A DNA stretch of 64,000 nt from Streptomyces barkulensis. Its GTDB lineage: Bacteria; Actinomycetota; Actinomycetes; Streptomycetales; Streptomycetaceae. The stretch is taken from the NCBI RefSeq assembly GCF_002843305.1, contig NZ_PGSG01000061.1:1-64000 (forward strand). Reading direction: 5' to 3'. Below the pieces are notes generated by a model. The model was not told where the DNA came from. It made no database searches and saw only the letters and a list, made by a program, of their open reading frames with translations. The position numbers and the translations under genes are program-made. Of this stretch, positions 45,855 through 53,539 are shown in pieces; position 1 is the first letter of the stretch; every line of letters begins with the position of its first letter.

Positions 45855-46556
45855 ATGTCCCGACCCGTGCCCCTGCGGGTACGCGGCACCCGGGCGGGTT
45901 TCCGGCAGCTCGCCCGGCTGCGTCACGCCCCCGCTTTCCACCCCGACGGCCTGACCTGCGCCGGTGAGCTGGTGATGCCCGGTCCCACGGGGACCGCCTG
46001 GGGCGTCCCCTGGCTGGACGGGCTGGGCCGGTACGAGTGCGTGGTACGGCTTTCCCGGGGTGCGGGCCTGCCGCGGCCGCTGCCCGACTGGCTCGGACTC
46101 GCCGTCCGGGCACTGGACGCCGGCGGCCCCGGCCGGCCCGTCGACCTGCTGCTGACCAGCAGCGCCCGGCCTCCCGTACTGCGCCGGCTGCCCCTGCCGC
46201 GCGGCGACGCGCTGGGCGGCCCGTACAGCAGTCTGCTCGCCTACCGGGTGGGCGGGCGCGGCATGGTGCTGGCCGCCTTCCCGCGCCGCCGGCTGCGCCC
46301 GGTCCACGGCAGCCCTCCCGCCCTGCGGCGGGCGCTCGCCGACGGTCCGCTGGTGTTCGACCTGCGGGCGGCCGAGCCGCTGGGCCGGTGGCGGACCTTC
46401 GCGGTGCTCACCGTCCGCTCGCCGCTGCGGGAGCCGCCCCGCTCCGCTCCGGGCTTCGACGTCCACCGCAACAGCCTGCCGGAGCTGGCTCCGGGCACGG
46501 CCTTCGCGGCGGTGCGGCCCGCCGCGTACGAGGGATCCAGGGAGGGCCGCGCCTGA
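45855..46556 (+). CDS. conserved protein of unknown function
   Basis: The 233-aa protein starts at ATG 45855 with AGGAGG six bases upstream. Blocks such as 'HPDGLTCAGEL', 'WGVPWLD', 'RLSRGAGLPRPLPDWLGLAVR' in part and 'AAYEGSREGR' recur in streptomycete proteins that databases sometimes label phosphodiesterase, a name I cannot support from motifs. The pattern of a Leu-Gly-Leu-Ala-Val-Arg core is loosely catalase-like. No signal peptide is seen. It lies just before the DUF4383 gene, which has its own promoter. Confidence 0.75.
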   Translation: MSRPVPLRVRGTRAGFRQLARLRHAPAFHPDGLTCAGELVMPGPTGTAWGVPWLDGLGRYECVVRLSRGAGLPRPLPDWLGLAVRALDAGGPGRPVDLLLTSSARPPVLRRLPLPRGDALGGPYSSLLAYRVGGRGMVLAAFPRRRLRPVHGSPPALRRALADGPLVFDLRAAEPLGRWRTFAVLTVRSPLREPPRSAPGFDVHRNSLPELAPGTAFAAVRPAAYEGSREGRA

Positions 46557-46574
46557 GGAAGCGTCACCCGCTCC

Positions 46575-46599
46575 GTTTCCGCCCTGGAGGCGGGGGTAC
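46575..46599 (+). promoter_or_regulatory. sigma-B-type promoter of the DUF4383 gene
   Basis: GTTT at 46575-46578 and GGGTAC at 46594-46599 are 15 bp apart. This fits the GTTT-N14..16-GGGTA(C/T) promoter of the Streptomyces sigma-B family. The start codon of the DUF4383 gene is about 40 bp downstream. Confidence 0.75.
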
Positions 46600-46640
46600 C
46601 ACGTACCGGCCGTCAACCGACCCGAGTGGAGATGATGACG

Positions 46641-47096
46641 ATGGCCAGCACAGGTCCGAGGGCTGCGAGCACGGCGCGTCGTGCTCCGGTGAGCACCGCG
46701 GCCATGGCGGTGTCGTTGGTCTTCCTGCTGGTGGGGGTTTTGGGGTTCATCCCGGGAATCACCACGGACTACGGCGAGATGCAGTTCGCGGGGCACGAGT
46801 CGCAGGCCCAGCTGCTCGGCCTCTTCCAGGTGTCGATCCTGCACAACCTGGTGCACCTCGCCTTCGGTGTCGTCGGCCTGGCCATGGCCCGGAGCGTCTC
46901 CGGGGCCAAGGCGTTCCTGATCGGCGGCGGTGTGATCTACCTGCTGCTGTGGATCTACGGGCTGATCGTGGACGAGGACAGCGGCGCGAACTTCGTCCCC
47001 CTGAACGCGGCCGACGACTGGCTCCACCTCGTGCTGGGCGCGGGCATGATCGTCCTCGGCGCGGTCCTGGGCGGCCGCCGCACCACGACCGCCTGA
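46641..47096 (+). CDS. DUF4383 membrane protein, stress-linked
   Basis: The 151-aa protein has four membrane helices: 'AMAVSLVFLLVGVLGFIPG', 'NLVHLAFGVVGLAMA', 'AFLIGGGVIYLLLWIYGLI' and 'LVLGAGMIVLGAVLGG'. This is the DUF4383 pattern. Family members often sit in stress regulons but have no known activity. Start choice among GTG 46626 and ATGs at 46632, 46635 and 46641 is uncertain; 46641 has GGAG at good spacing. A sigma-B-type promoter lies just upstream, linking it to the surrounding stress-signalling genes. Confidence 0.85.
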   Translation: MASTGPRAASTARRAPVSTAAMAVSLVFLLVGVLGFIPGITTDYGEMQFAGHESQAQLLGLFQVSILHNLVHLAFGVVGLAMARSVSGAKAFLIGGGVIYLLLWIYGLIVDEDSGANFVPLNAADDWLHLVLGAGMIVLGAVLGGRRTTTA

Positions 47097-47213
47097 TCCC
47101 GCCGCTCGCCCGGGCCCCGGCCCACCGGAAGCCCGGGCCTCCCGGAACCCCGGAACCCCGGTCCCCGGTCCCCGGTCCCCTGGAAACGATGACGAAGGCG
47201 AGGAGGCCCCGTC

Positions 47214-48077
47214 ATGCAGCCCGCGCCGCCCCCGGGAGCCGCCGAGCTCCTCTTCGTCGGCAACGCCACCCTCCTGATCCGTTACGGCGAGCTGACGCTG
47301 CTGACCGATCCCAACTTCCTCCACCGCGGCCAGTACGCCTACCTGGGCAAGGGACTGCTGTCCCGGCGGCTGAGGGAGCCGGCCCTGCGTGCGGAGGACC
47401 TCCCGCCGGATCTGGACGCGGTGGTGCTGTCCCATCTGCACGGCGATCACTGGGACCGGGTCGCCCGCCGCGACCTGCCCCGCTCCCTGCCGATCGTCAC
47501 CACCCCGCACGCCTCGCGGCGGCTGCAGGGGCTGCACGGGTTCAGCCGTGCCACGGGTCTGCCCACCTGGCACGACCACGTCCTGGTGCGCGGCGGCAGC
47601 CAGGTGCGGATAACGGCGCTGCCCGGCCGCCACGGCCCCGGTCCGGTGGACTTCCTGCTGCCGCCGGTGATGGGCAGCCTGCTGGAGTTCGGCGCCCCGG
47701 GAGGGGCGGTACGGCTGCGGCTGTACATCTCCGGCGACACCCTGATGTTCCCCGGCGTCCACGAGATCGCGCGTCTGTGCCCGGACATCCACCTGGCGGT
47801 GGTCCATCTGGGCGGCACCACGCTGCCCGGAGGGCTGCTGGTGACCATGGACGCCCTGCAGGGCGCCGATCTCGTCTCCGCGCTGCATCCGCGCCGCGTG
47901 CTGCCGGTGCACTACGACGACTACACCGTCATGAAATCCCCCTTGTCGGACTTCCTCCGGGAGGCGGAGCGGCCCGGTTTCCCCTCCGGCGTACTGCACT
48001 GCCCGCGGGGGGAGCGGGTGACCGTCGACGCCGCCGGACCGGTCGGGGCCGGCGCGGCGGGGCCGGGGCGGTCCTGA
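47214..48077 (+). CDS. metallo-beta-lactamase-fold hydrolase (UlaG/NAPE-PLD-like)
   Basis: The 287-aa enzyme starts at ATG 47214 after GAGGAGG. It shows the metal-binding 'LSHLHGDHWDR' (H-x-H-x-D-H), 'PGRHGPGPVDF' and 'YISGDTLMFPG' motifs, and a final 'PVHYDDY' histidine. The pattern places it in the RomA/UlaG-like branch of the fold, which includes lactonases and phosphodiesterases. The substrate is unknown. It follows the DUF4383 gene by 117 bp and could be in the same stress-induced transcript. Confidence 0.85.
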   Translation: MQPAPPPGAAELLFVGNATLLIRYGELTLLTDPNFLHRGQYAYLGKGLLSRRLREPALRAEDLPPDLDAVVLSHLHGDHWDRVARRDLPRSLPIVTTPHASRRLQGLHGFSRATGLPTWHDHVLVRGGSQVRITALPGRHGPGPVDFLLPPVMGSLLEFGAPGGAVRLRLYISGDTLMFPGVHEIARLCPDIHLAVVHLGGTTLPGGLLVTMDALQGADLVSALHPRRVLPVHYDDYTVMKSPLSDFLREAERPGFPSGVLHCPRGERVTVDAAGPVGAGAAGPGRS

Positions 48078-48181
48078 GACGCCCTGCCGCGCGGCGGCGG
48101 GCGCCCGGAGGAACGGGAGGACACGCCGGAGGGGCCCAAAGGAGCGAGAGGACCGGGAAGACCGAGAGGAAGGCCCGCAAG

Positions 48182-48445
48182 GTGCCGAGCACGAACACGA
48201 TCACAGCCCAGCACGTACGGGAGCTGCTCAGCTCCTCCGACCCCGATCCCCGGCTGGTCCTCCTGGAGGGCCGCCCGCGGGTGGTGCCCGCCGCCGAGGC
48301 CGGCGCCGACCGCTACCGCGGAGCCGTGGAGGTCGTCTCCCGCGACGATCTCGCCGCCCGGATCGGTCCGGGGACGCCTTCGGAGCAGGAGCTGGAGGCG
48401 CTGGCCTCCAGGCTGCAGAGCGTGGTCTCCGAGCTGGGCGGCTGA
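48182..48445 (+). CDS. small conserved protein of unknown function
   Basis: The 87-aa protein starts at GTG 48182 after GAGGAAGG. It is acidic and helical, with 'AQHVRELLSSSD', 'LVLLEGRPRVVPAAEAG' and 'LEALASRLQSVVSELG'. No domain is recognised. Good codon use and the ribosome binding site argue that it is real. It lies 105 bp after the hydrolase gene and ends at a strong terminator. Confidence 0.75.
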   Translation: MPSTNTITAQHVRELLSSSDPDPRLVLLEGRPRVVPAAEAGADRYRGAVEVVSRDDLAARIGPGTPSEQELEALASRLQSVVSELGG

Positions 48446-48455
48446 GGCGCCCCGC

Positions 48456-48500
48456 CCGTGCGCGTCCCGCCCGCCGCTCAGGCGGGCGGGACGCGCACGG
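48456..48500. terminator. bidirectional terminator
   Basis: A perfect 20-bp inverted repeat (48456-48475 with 48481-48500) has a 5-nt loop. The stop codon of the convergent PP2C gene lies in the loop, so the 3' arm is also coding. Confidence 0.88.
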
Positions 48501-49773
48501 CCAGCGCCAGTGTGTCGTCGGGGTGCAGGATGACCGTGTGCATGTCCTCGGCGATGGCGCCGGGGACCTCCGCGATGGACCTGTCCGCATGGCGGCGGGA
48601 CGCCTCGACCAGACGCTTCTCGCCCTCGCGCGGGTCCTTGCGGCTCTCGGTGAGGCCGTCGGTGTAGAGGATGAGCATGTCCCCGGGGCCCATCCTGGCG
48701 TGCAGCAGGCGCTCGCTGCCCGGCAGCGGGTAGCCGATACCCCGGCCGCGTACCTCCAGGTACTCGGGCTCGCCCCCGGCGGGCAGCAGCAGCGCGGGGG
48801 GATGGCTGCCGTTGGCCAGGAACAGATCGCCGGTGGCCGGGTTGATCCGGGCGAGCAGCACGGTGGACATCAGCTCGCTGTCGAAGGGCATCAGGATCTC
48901 GGCGGTCCGGGCGATGATCGACTCCAGCGGATGCCCCTCCAGCGCCAGGGTCCGTACCGCGTGGGTGACGTTGAGCGCGCCGCGCGTGCTGGTCACACCG
49001 TGGCCGAGGGCGTCGACGACGGTGATGTGGACGGTGCCGTCGGGAAGCTGGAGCCAGTCGTACAGGTCTCCGCCGGTGGGCGCGTCGGTGCCGGCCGGCG
49101 CGTAGTGGACGGCCATCTCCAGGCCGTCGACCTCGATCGGGGCGGGCCGCAGCGCGTCCTCCAGTTCCCGCAGGGTCTGGCCGTGGGCCTTGCGCAGCTG
49201 CTCGTCGCGCTCCTCCAGCTGGACGTAGAGGGCGAGGGTGCCCCGGTTGGTCTCGGCGAGTTCGTGCTTGAGCCGCCGGTGTTCGGCGGTGAGGGCGTCC
49301 AGGCGGGCCAGTGCCGCGCGCAGTTCCTGCTCCACCGCGTGGATCTCCGACGTGGGACAGCCGCTCCCGGCATCCGGCCCGCCGCCGTTGCGGGCGGACG
49401 GGACCGTGCCCGCGTCGCCGCTGCCGCCGTCACCGCGCGGCCCGGGCAGCGGCATGCGCCAGGTGACCGAGCCTCCGGAGGCGAACTGGGCGGGGAGGGG
49501 GAGGCCGGCGATGCCGTCGCGGTCGGCCGTCAGATCGCTGAGGGTGTCGAGCGTGACGACGAGCTGCCCCGTCGATCCGCCGCCGGACGGCTCGGCGCAC
49601 GCCTCCAGCCGTACCGGCCGTCCCGCCGCGATCTCGGTACGCGCCAGTTCCACCACGGACATCACCAGCCGGGCCCTGGTCTCCACCGGCAGCCGGTGGA
49701 CGCGCGCGATCCCGCGCACCGCGTGTCGCAGGCTCGGCAGTGTGTGGTGGTGGGAAGTGGTGTTGTCGGTCAT
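48478..49773 (-). CDS. PP2C (SpoIIE-type) phosphatase with N-terminal ATPase-like part
   Basis: In this 431-aa protein residues of about 10-110 resemble a degenerate RsbT/RsbW ATPase ('LPSLRHAVRGIARVHRLP', 'ARLVMSVVELARTEIAAG'). A coiled coil ('EQELRAALARLDALTAEHRR') precedes the phosphatase domain, which has 'TGGDLYDWLQLPDG', 'VVDALGHGV' and 'LYTDGLTES' metal-binding motifs. It is the last of five same-strand genes and should dephosphorylate STAS proteins. The ATPase N-box is not convincing, so only the phosphatase is likely active. It starts 8 bp after the preceding stop. Confidence 0.87.
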   Translation of the reverse strand: MTDNTTSHHHTLPSLRHAVRGIARVHRLPVETRARLVMSVVELARTEIAAGRPVRLEACAEPSGGGSTGQLVVTLDTLSDLTADRDGIAGLPLPAQFASGGSVTWRMPLPGPRGDGGSGDAGTVPSARNGGGPDAGSGCPTSEIHAVEQELRAALARLDALTAEHRRLKHELAETNRGTLALYVQLEERDEQLRKAHGQTLRELEDALRPAPIEVDGLEMAVHYAPAGTDAPTGGDLYDWLQLPDGTVHITVVDALGHGVTSTRGALNVTHAVRTLALEGHPLESIIARTAEILMPFDSELMSTVLLARINPATGDLFLANGSHPPALLLPAGGEPEYLEVRGRGIGYPLPGSERLLHARMGPGDMLILYTDGLTESRKDPREGEKRLVEASRRHADRSIAEVPGAIAEDMHTVILHPDDTLALAVRVPPA

Positions 49774-49780
49774 GGAACCT

Positions 49781-50791
49781 CTAGGCCGCTTGGACGGTGA
49801 GCACGGTGGCGTCGTCGCGGATGCGCCGGTGCCCGTGGGCCAGGGCCGCCGCCAGCAGGGGCGGCGGAAGTCGCAGCAGAAAGGTGGGCGGGCTGTGCGA
49901 CCAGCGGGACTCGATGCCGTCGCTGTGCAGGACGACCGCCGCTCCCCGGGCCAGGGGAACGGTGCGTGGCCGGGGGGTGGGGACGTTCCAGCCCACGATG
50001 CCGGGCTGGCCGGCCATCCGGTGGGCCACCTCGCCGCCCGAGAGCACCGTGGCGCGGATGTTGCCCGTGCCGCAGTACTCGGCGCGGCCGGGGTGCAGCC
50101 GCACCACGCCCGCCGCCGCGCCGCGGGTGTGGCGCAGCGAGCGGTGCAGCGAGGTCAGGATGTCTGCCAGGGGACGGTCGGGTGCGGTGTGGAAGGACCG
50201 CAGGGCGCAGCGGGCCGCCTCGGCGGCCGCGGCGCCGTGTCCCAGTCCGTCGACGACGAGGCCGGTGAGGGCGTCGCCGGTGCCGGCCACGGTGCAGGCG
50301 TCACCGCAGTGCTTCTCCCCGTGGGCGGGCAGACACACCGATCCGACGCCGTACCGGGCCTTCGGCCGCTCGCCGGGAGCCGACAGCCGTGCGTTGACCA
50401 GGGTGCCCGAGCCCGGCTGGGTGCGGATGGTGAACCCGGTGGCGATCCGGCGGACCGCCCCCAGTCCCGCTCCGAGGGAGCCGGTGGTGGTGTAGCCGTC
50501 GGCCATCGAGCGGTCCAGGTCGCGGATGCCGGGGCCGCGGTCGACGGCGGTGATCTCCACTCCGTCGCCCTGAAGCGTCGGCTGTACGTACACCGTTCCG
50601 TCGGCGGCGTGCTTGACCTGGTTGCTGGCCAGTTCGCTGGCGACGACGGCCGCCTGGTCGGGCATGGCCCCGGGCAGTCCGCACCGCTGTGCGCAGCCGC
50701 GCGCGGCCGAGGCCGCCACGTGGATCGCGCTCTCGTGGTCGATGCGGATCTCTTCGGTCAGGCCCTCCGCGGCGGGGGACGGCCGGCTCAC
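49781..50791 (-). CDS. ATPase-PP2C fusion (RsbT/RsbX-like)
   Basis: The 336-aa protein has an N-terminal HATPase (1-135) with N-box 'VVASELASNQVKHA', 'VDRGPGIRDL' and 'GSLGAGLGAVRRI', then a PP2C domain (140-336) with 'CGDACTVAG' and 'LVVDGLGHGAAAAEAA'. In Bacillus the switch kinase RsbT and the feedback phosphatase RsbX are separate; here kinase-like and RsbX-like parts are one chain directly after rsbT. It probably resets the stressosome by dephosphorylating RsbS or RsbR. Its start overlaps the rsbT stop as ATGA. Confidence 0.87.
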   Translation of the reverse strand: MSRPSPAAEGLTEEIRIDHESAIHVAASAARGCAQRCGLPGAMPDQAAVVASELASNQVKHAADGTVYVQPTLQGDGVEITAVDRGPGIRDLDRSMADGYTTTGSLGAGLGAVRRIATGFTIRTQPGSGTLVNARLSAPGERPKARYGVGSVCLPAHGEKHCGDACTVAGTGDALTGLVVDGLGHGAAAAEAARCALRSFHTAPDRPLADILTSLHRSLRHTRGAAAGVVRLHPGRAEYCGTGNIRATVLSGGEVAHRMAGQPGIVGWNVPTPRPRTVPLARGAAVVLHSDGIESRWSHSPPTFLLRLPPPLLAAALAHGHRRIRDDATVLTVQAA

Positions 50792-51234
50792 TGCGTGTTC
50801 CAGCGGGTCACGCTGATGGTGGTGCCCCGGCCCGCTTCGGTGTGCACCTCGAACTCGTGCATGAGGCGGCGTGCGCCTCCCAGACCGTGCCCCAGGCCGG
50901 AGCCGGTGGTGAAGCCGTCGGCCAGCGCCGCCTCCAGATCGGGGATGCCGGGCCCCTCGTCCCTGACGGTCAGCCGCACGCCCCGGCGTCCGGCGTTCCT
51001 GGGGAACTCGATGGTCACCGTGCCGCCCCCGCCGTGGATGTAGGCGTTGCGCGCCAGTTCGCTGGCGGCGGTGACGACGCGGGTCTGGTCGACGAGCCCG
51101 AAACCGGTCTCGACGGTGGCGGCCCGCACCGCGTGCCGGACCGTGATGAGGTCCTCGTCGGTACGGACCGGGTAGGTGGCCCGGGCGCTCGCGGCGCCGC
51201 CGCCTCCTTCCGCAGAGGCCGTGGGGGCGCCCAT
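50788..51234 (-). CDS. rsbT: switch kinase RsbT
   Basis: The 148-aa GHKL kinase shows 'VVTAASELARNAYIHGGG' (N-box), 'VRDEGPGIPDLEAA' and 'GSGLGHGLGGARRLM', the arrangement of RsbT. In stressosomes RsbT phosphorylates RsbS and RsbR, is released and then activates a PP2C phosphatase. ATG 51234 is preferred, with AAAGGA upstream; GTG 51258 would overlap the rsbS end. An N-terminal Gly/Ala extension of about 15 residues is atypical. It lies directly after rsbS. Confidence 0.88.
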   Translation of the reverse strand: MGAPTASAEGGGGAASARATYPVRTDEDLITVRHAVRAATVETGFGLVDQTRVVTAASELARNAYIHGGGGTVTIEFPRNAGRRGVRLTVRDEGPGIPDLEAALADGFTTGSGLGHGLGGARRLMHEFEVHTEAGRGTTISVTRWNTQ

Positions 51235-51241
51235 CGTCCTT

Positions 51242-51655
51242 TCACCCGAGAGTTTCACGCCGGGTCACCCCTTCCGGGGGCCGCGGGGCGTGGTGCCAGC
51301 CCAGTGCGGCCATCCCCTGCTCCGCGTTGAGTGCGGTCTCCACTCCGGTGAGCTGCAGGCCCAGCTCGACGAGGGTGATCGCCACGGGCGGCCGCATGCC
51401 GGCCACGATCACCCGGGCGCCCAGCAGCCGGGCCATGGTGCTCAGCTCGGTCAGAGTGCGCGCCACGAACGAGTCGATGATCTCCAGCCGGGAGATGTCG
51501 ATGAGGACTCCCGTGGCCCGCTCGGCGGCGATGCGCTCGGTCAGCTCGTCGGCGAAGACGGTGGCCGTCTTGTCGTCGAGCTCGTTGATGAGCCCGGTGA
51601 CCAGTACGTCACCGAGCCTGAGGATGGGGATGTCCATGGACTGGCGGCCGGTCAT
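51242..51655 (-). CDS. rsbS: stressosome scaffold STAS protein RsbS
   Basis: The 137-aa single STAS domain protein carries the RsbS hallmark 'EIIDSFVARTL', whose serine is phosphorylated by RsbT, and 'DIPILRLGDVLV' near the start. With RsbR it forms the large stressosome complex. It begins at ATG 51655, overlapping the rsbR stop as ATGA; an internal ATG at 51637 just before 'DIPIL' would give the usual family length. The tail after 'GWHHAPRPP' is short and unstructured. Confidence 0.9.
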   Translation of the reverse strand: MTGRQSMDIPILRLGDVLVTGLINELDDKTATVFADELTERIAAERATGVLIDISRLEIIDSFVARTLTELSTMARLLGARVIVAGMRPPVAITLVELGLQLTGVETALNAEQGMAALGWHHAPRPPEGVTRRETLG

Positions 51656-52524
51656 CGGTTCGTCGTCGTCCCGGTGGCCGGTGAGTCCTGTCCCGTCATG
51701 TCGACCGCCGCGGCCAGGGCGTCGGCGAGGGTGGCGCGGGTGAGGATGGTGGACAGGTCGATGCCCAGCTGGGCGATGGTCTGCGCGATGGAGGGCCGCA
51801 CGCCGCTGATGAAGCAGTCGGCGCCCATCAGGCGCACCGCGTTGACGGTCTGCATCAGGTGCTGGGCGACGGCGGTGTCGACGGTGGGCACACCGGTGAT
51901 GTCGATGATCGCCACCCGGGCGTCGTGGGTCTGGATGGACTGCAGGAGGTTCTCCATCACCACCTGGGTGCGCGCGGTGTCCAGGGTGCCGATCAGCGGC
52001 ACGGCCAGGATCCGCTTCCACAGGTGGACCACGGGGGTGGACAGTTCCAGCAGCTGGCGGCTCTGCCGCTGGATGATCTCCTCGCGGCGCTCCACATAGG
52101 CGTTGAACGACAGAGCCGCGGCCTCGTCCAGCAGCCGGTTGATCGTCAGGGCCGCCGGGAACAGCTCCCGCGGGTCGTGGTTGTCGCGCTCCACGGCCTC
52201 CAGCAGGGCGTCCTTGAGTGCCAGGATGGCCAGGGACGTGGCCGTCGGGGTCGCACCGCTGCGCTCCCTGCGCAGGGACAGCTCCATCACCGCGTCGCGT
52301 AGTTCGTGGTGGGCGTCGACCACGTTCTCCATGCCGTAGTCGCTGTTGAGGGCCCCTCCCAGCAGGACGAGGAGCGCGTCGGCCTCCTCGCGCAGTTCGC
52401 CCTCGTCCATCCCGATCGCCGCACGCTCCTGCTGCAACTGCACCCACCGGTCGGCGATCTCGTCGCCGCGCTCGCGGATTGCGGTTGTCAACCGGTCTCG
52501 TACGGCTGCATCGCTGGCGTTCAC
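51652..52524 (-). CDS. rsbR: stressosome sensor protein RsbR
   Basis: The 290-aa protein has a variable helical N-terminal sensor region (to about 150) followed by a STAS domain. The hallmarks are 'VPLIGTLDTARTQ' and 'IDITGVPTVDTAVAQHL', which contain the threonines phosphorylated by RsbT in Bacillus. The N-terminal part lacks haem or PAS residues I can name, so the signal is unknown. GTG 52524 is chosen because GAGAGG lies eight bases upstream. It heads the operon rsbR-rsbS-rsbT-fusion-PP2C. Confidence 0.9.
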   Translation of the reverse strand: MNASDAAVRDRLTTAIRERGDEIADRWVQLQQERAAIGMDEGELREEADALLVLLGGALNSDYGMENVVDAHHELRDAVMELSLRRERSGATPTATSLAILALKDALLEAVERDNHDPRELFPAALTINRLLDEAAALSFNAYVERREEIIQRQSRQLLELSTPVVHLWKRILAVPLIGTLDTARTQVVMENLLQSIQTHDARVAIIDITGVPTVDTAVAQHLMQTVNAVRLMGADCFISGVRPSIAQTIAQLGIDLSTILTRATLADALAAAVDMTGQDSPATGTTTNR

Positions 52525-52931
52525 TGACAAGCCCTCTCACAGTCGTTCGCCGCCGGCCCACGCCCGTGACGTCGGCATCCGGCTGGATGTGCGGGGTGAG
52601 GAGACAGCACCGTTCACCCCTTTTGTTGCCGTCCGGCAAATGTTAGCAGCGGCCGCGGAGCCCGCCGACCCCAACTGACGGTGCATCAGGACATGGTGGA
52701 ACTCACCGACCCCTGACGGGACCTTCCCCGAAACCGGCCACTGATGCATCCCCGATCAATTGTTTCCATTTGACAACTGTATCCACGGCACAACAATCTT
52801 TCCCTGTCGCACCCGCCCCGACCGGCCAACGCCAGGAGTCCCCCGCGGTGCGGCGCTCCGCGGCGGCCACGAGGTGTGTGATGTATCGGTGAGGCAGAAT
52901 GGCGATGCACATGCCACCCAGGGCGGCGGCC
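52525..52931. promoter_or_regulatory. AT-rich regulatory region between marR and rsbR
   Basis: This 407-bp gap is one of the most AT-rich in the window. It holds a plus-strand TTGACA near 52772 with CAATCT 18 bp later, and a minus-strand TTGTTG with TCAAAT 17 bp later. CAATTGT and ACAACTG (about 52757-52779) form an imperfect palindrome. The minus-strand promoter probably drives rsbR. The plus-strand one points toward the 3' end of marR and has no evident gene. A 69-codon minus-strand frame (52703-52912) has no homology I recognise. Confidence 0.5.
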
Positions 52932-53438
52932 TCACGCCGATCTCACGCCACCGCCCGCCCCGGCCTCCCGGCGGCTGGGCAACGCTTCGTCCACCGCCGC
53001 CCGGAACCCCCGCAACCCCTCGGCGAGCGCCTTGCGTGCCGCGGGCGACATCGCCGCCATGGCCGTAGCCAGCGCCTCCTCCCGCAGGTCGCGCAGGTCT
53101 CGCAGATACGTCCTGCCCCGGCCGGTCAGCCTCAGTTCGAGTTCCCGCCGGCTCGCCGGACTGGGAGCGCGTTCCACGAACCCGACCGCCTGCAGCCGGT
53201 CGCACAGCCGGCTGACCGACGACGGGGCGGAACCCAGCGTCTCGCTGAGCGTGCGCAGATTGATGCCCTCATCCCGGTCGAGGGTGTACAGGACCCTCAG
53301 CTGGGAGGCGGAGACGGGCGCGGGCGACGCGGCCTCCCGGCCCCGCTCCCACAGCACCTCCAGGAGCTCTATCACCTCGGACGCGGCATGAGCCGCCTCT
53401 GCGGAGTGGCGCTGGGAGGGTCCGGAATTCACGACCAT
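52932..53438 (-). CDS. MarR-family transcriptional regulator
   Basis: The 168-aa protein has the MarR winged helix: 'ASQLRVLYTLDRDEGINLRTL' in part, recognition helix 'GSAPSSVSRLCDRLQAVGFV' in part, the wing 'RRELELRLTGRGRTYL' and helical dimerisation ends. MarR proteins bind DNA as dimers and often repress a divergent gene, here a PP2C phosphatase. The ligand is unknown. ATG 53438 is used; the ribosome binding site is weak and GTG 53432 is possible. Confidence 0.9.
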   Translation of the reverse strand: MVVNSGPSQRHSAEAAHAASEVIELLEVLWERGREAASPAPVSASQLRVLYTLDRDEGINLRTLSETLGSAPSSVSRLCDRLQAVGFVERAPSPASRRELELRLTGRGRTYLRDLRDLREEALATAMAAMSPAARKALAEGLRGFRAAVDEALPSRREAGAGGGVRSA

Positions 53439-53539
53439 AACTGTGACACTCCGCGTCTGCGTTGTCAGCCCGAGCTCCGAGCGACACTTAACTTCCCATA
53501 TCGGATTTTTCTGCGGAAACAGAAAGTAGTTGTGACACG
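53439..53539. promoter_or_regulatory. divergent marR/PP2C promoter with TGTGACAC repeats
   Basis: The 101-bp gap contains two exact copies of TGTGACAC, at 53442-53449 and 53531-53538, each directly next to one of the two start codons. Between them is an AT-rich stretch with CATATCGGATTTTTCTG. This layout suits binding by the adjacent MarR protein to control both genes. Confidence 0.55.

Noticed and set aside
52703..52912. 69-codon minus-strand frame between marR and rsbR
   Set aside because: No good ribosome binding site and no recognisable similarity; it may instead be untranslated leader or intergenic DNA.
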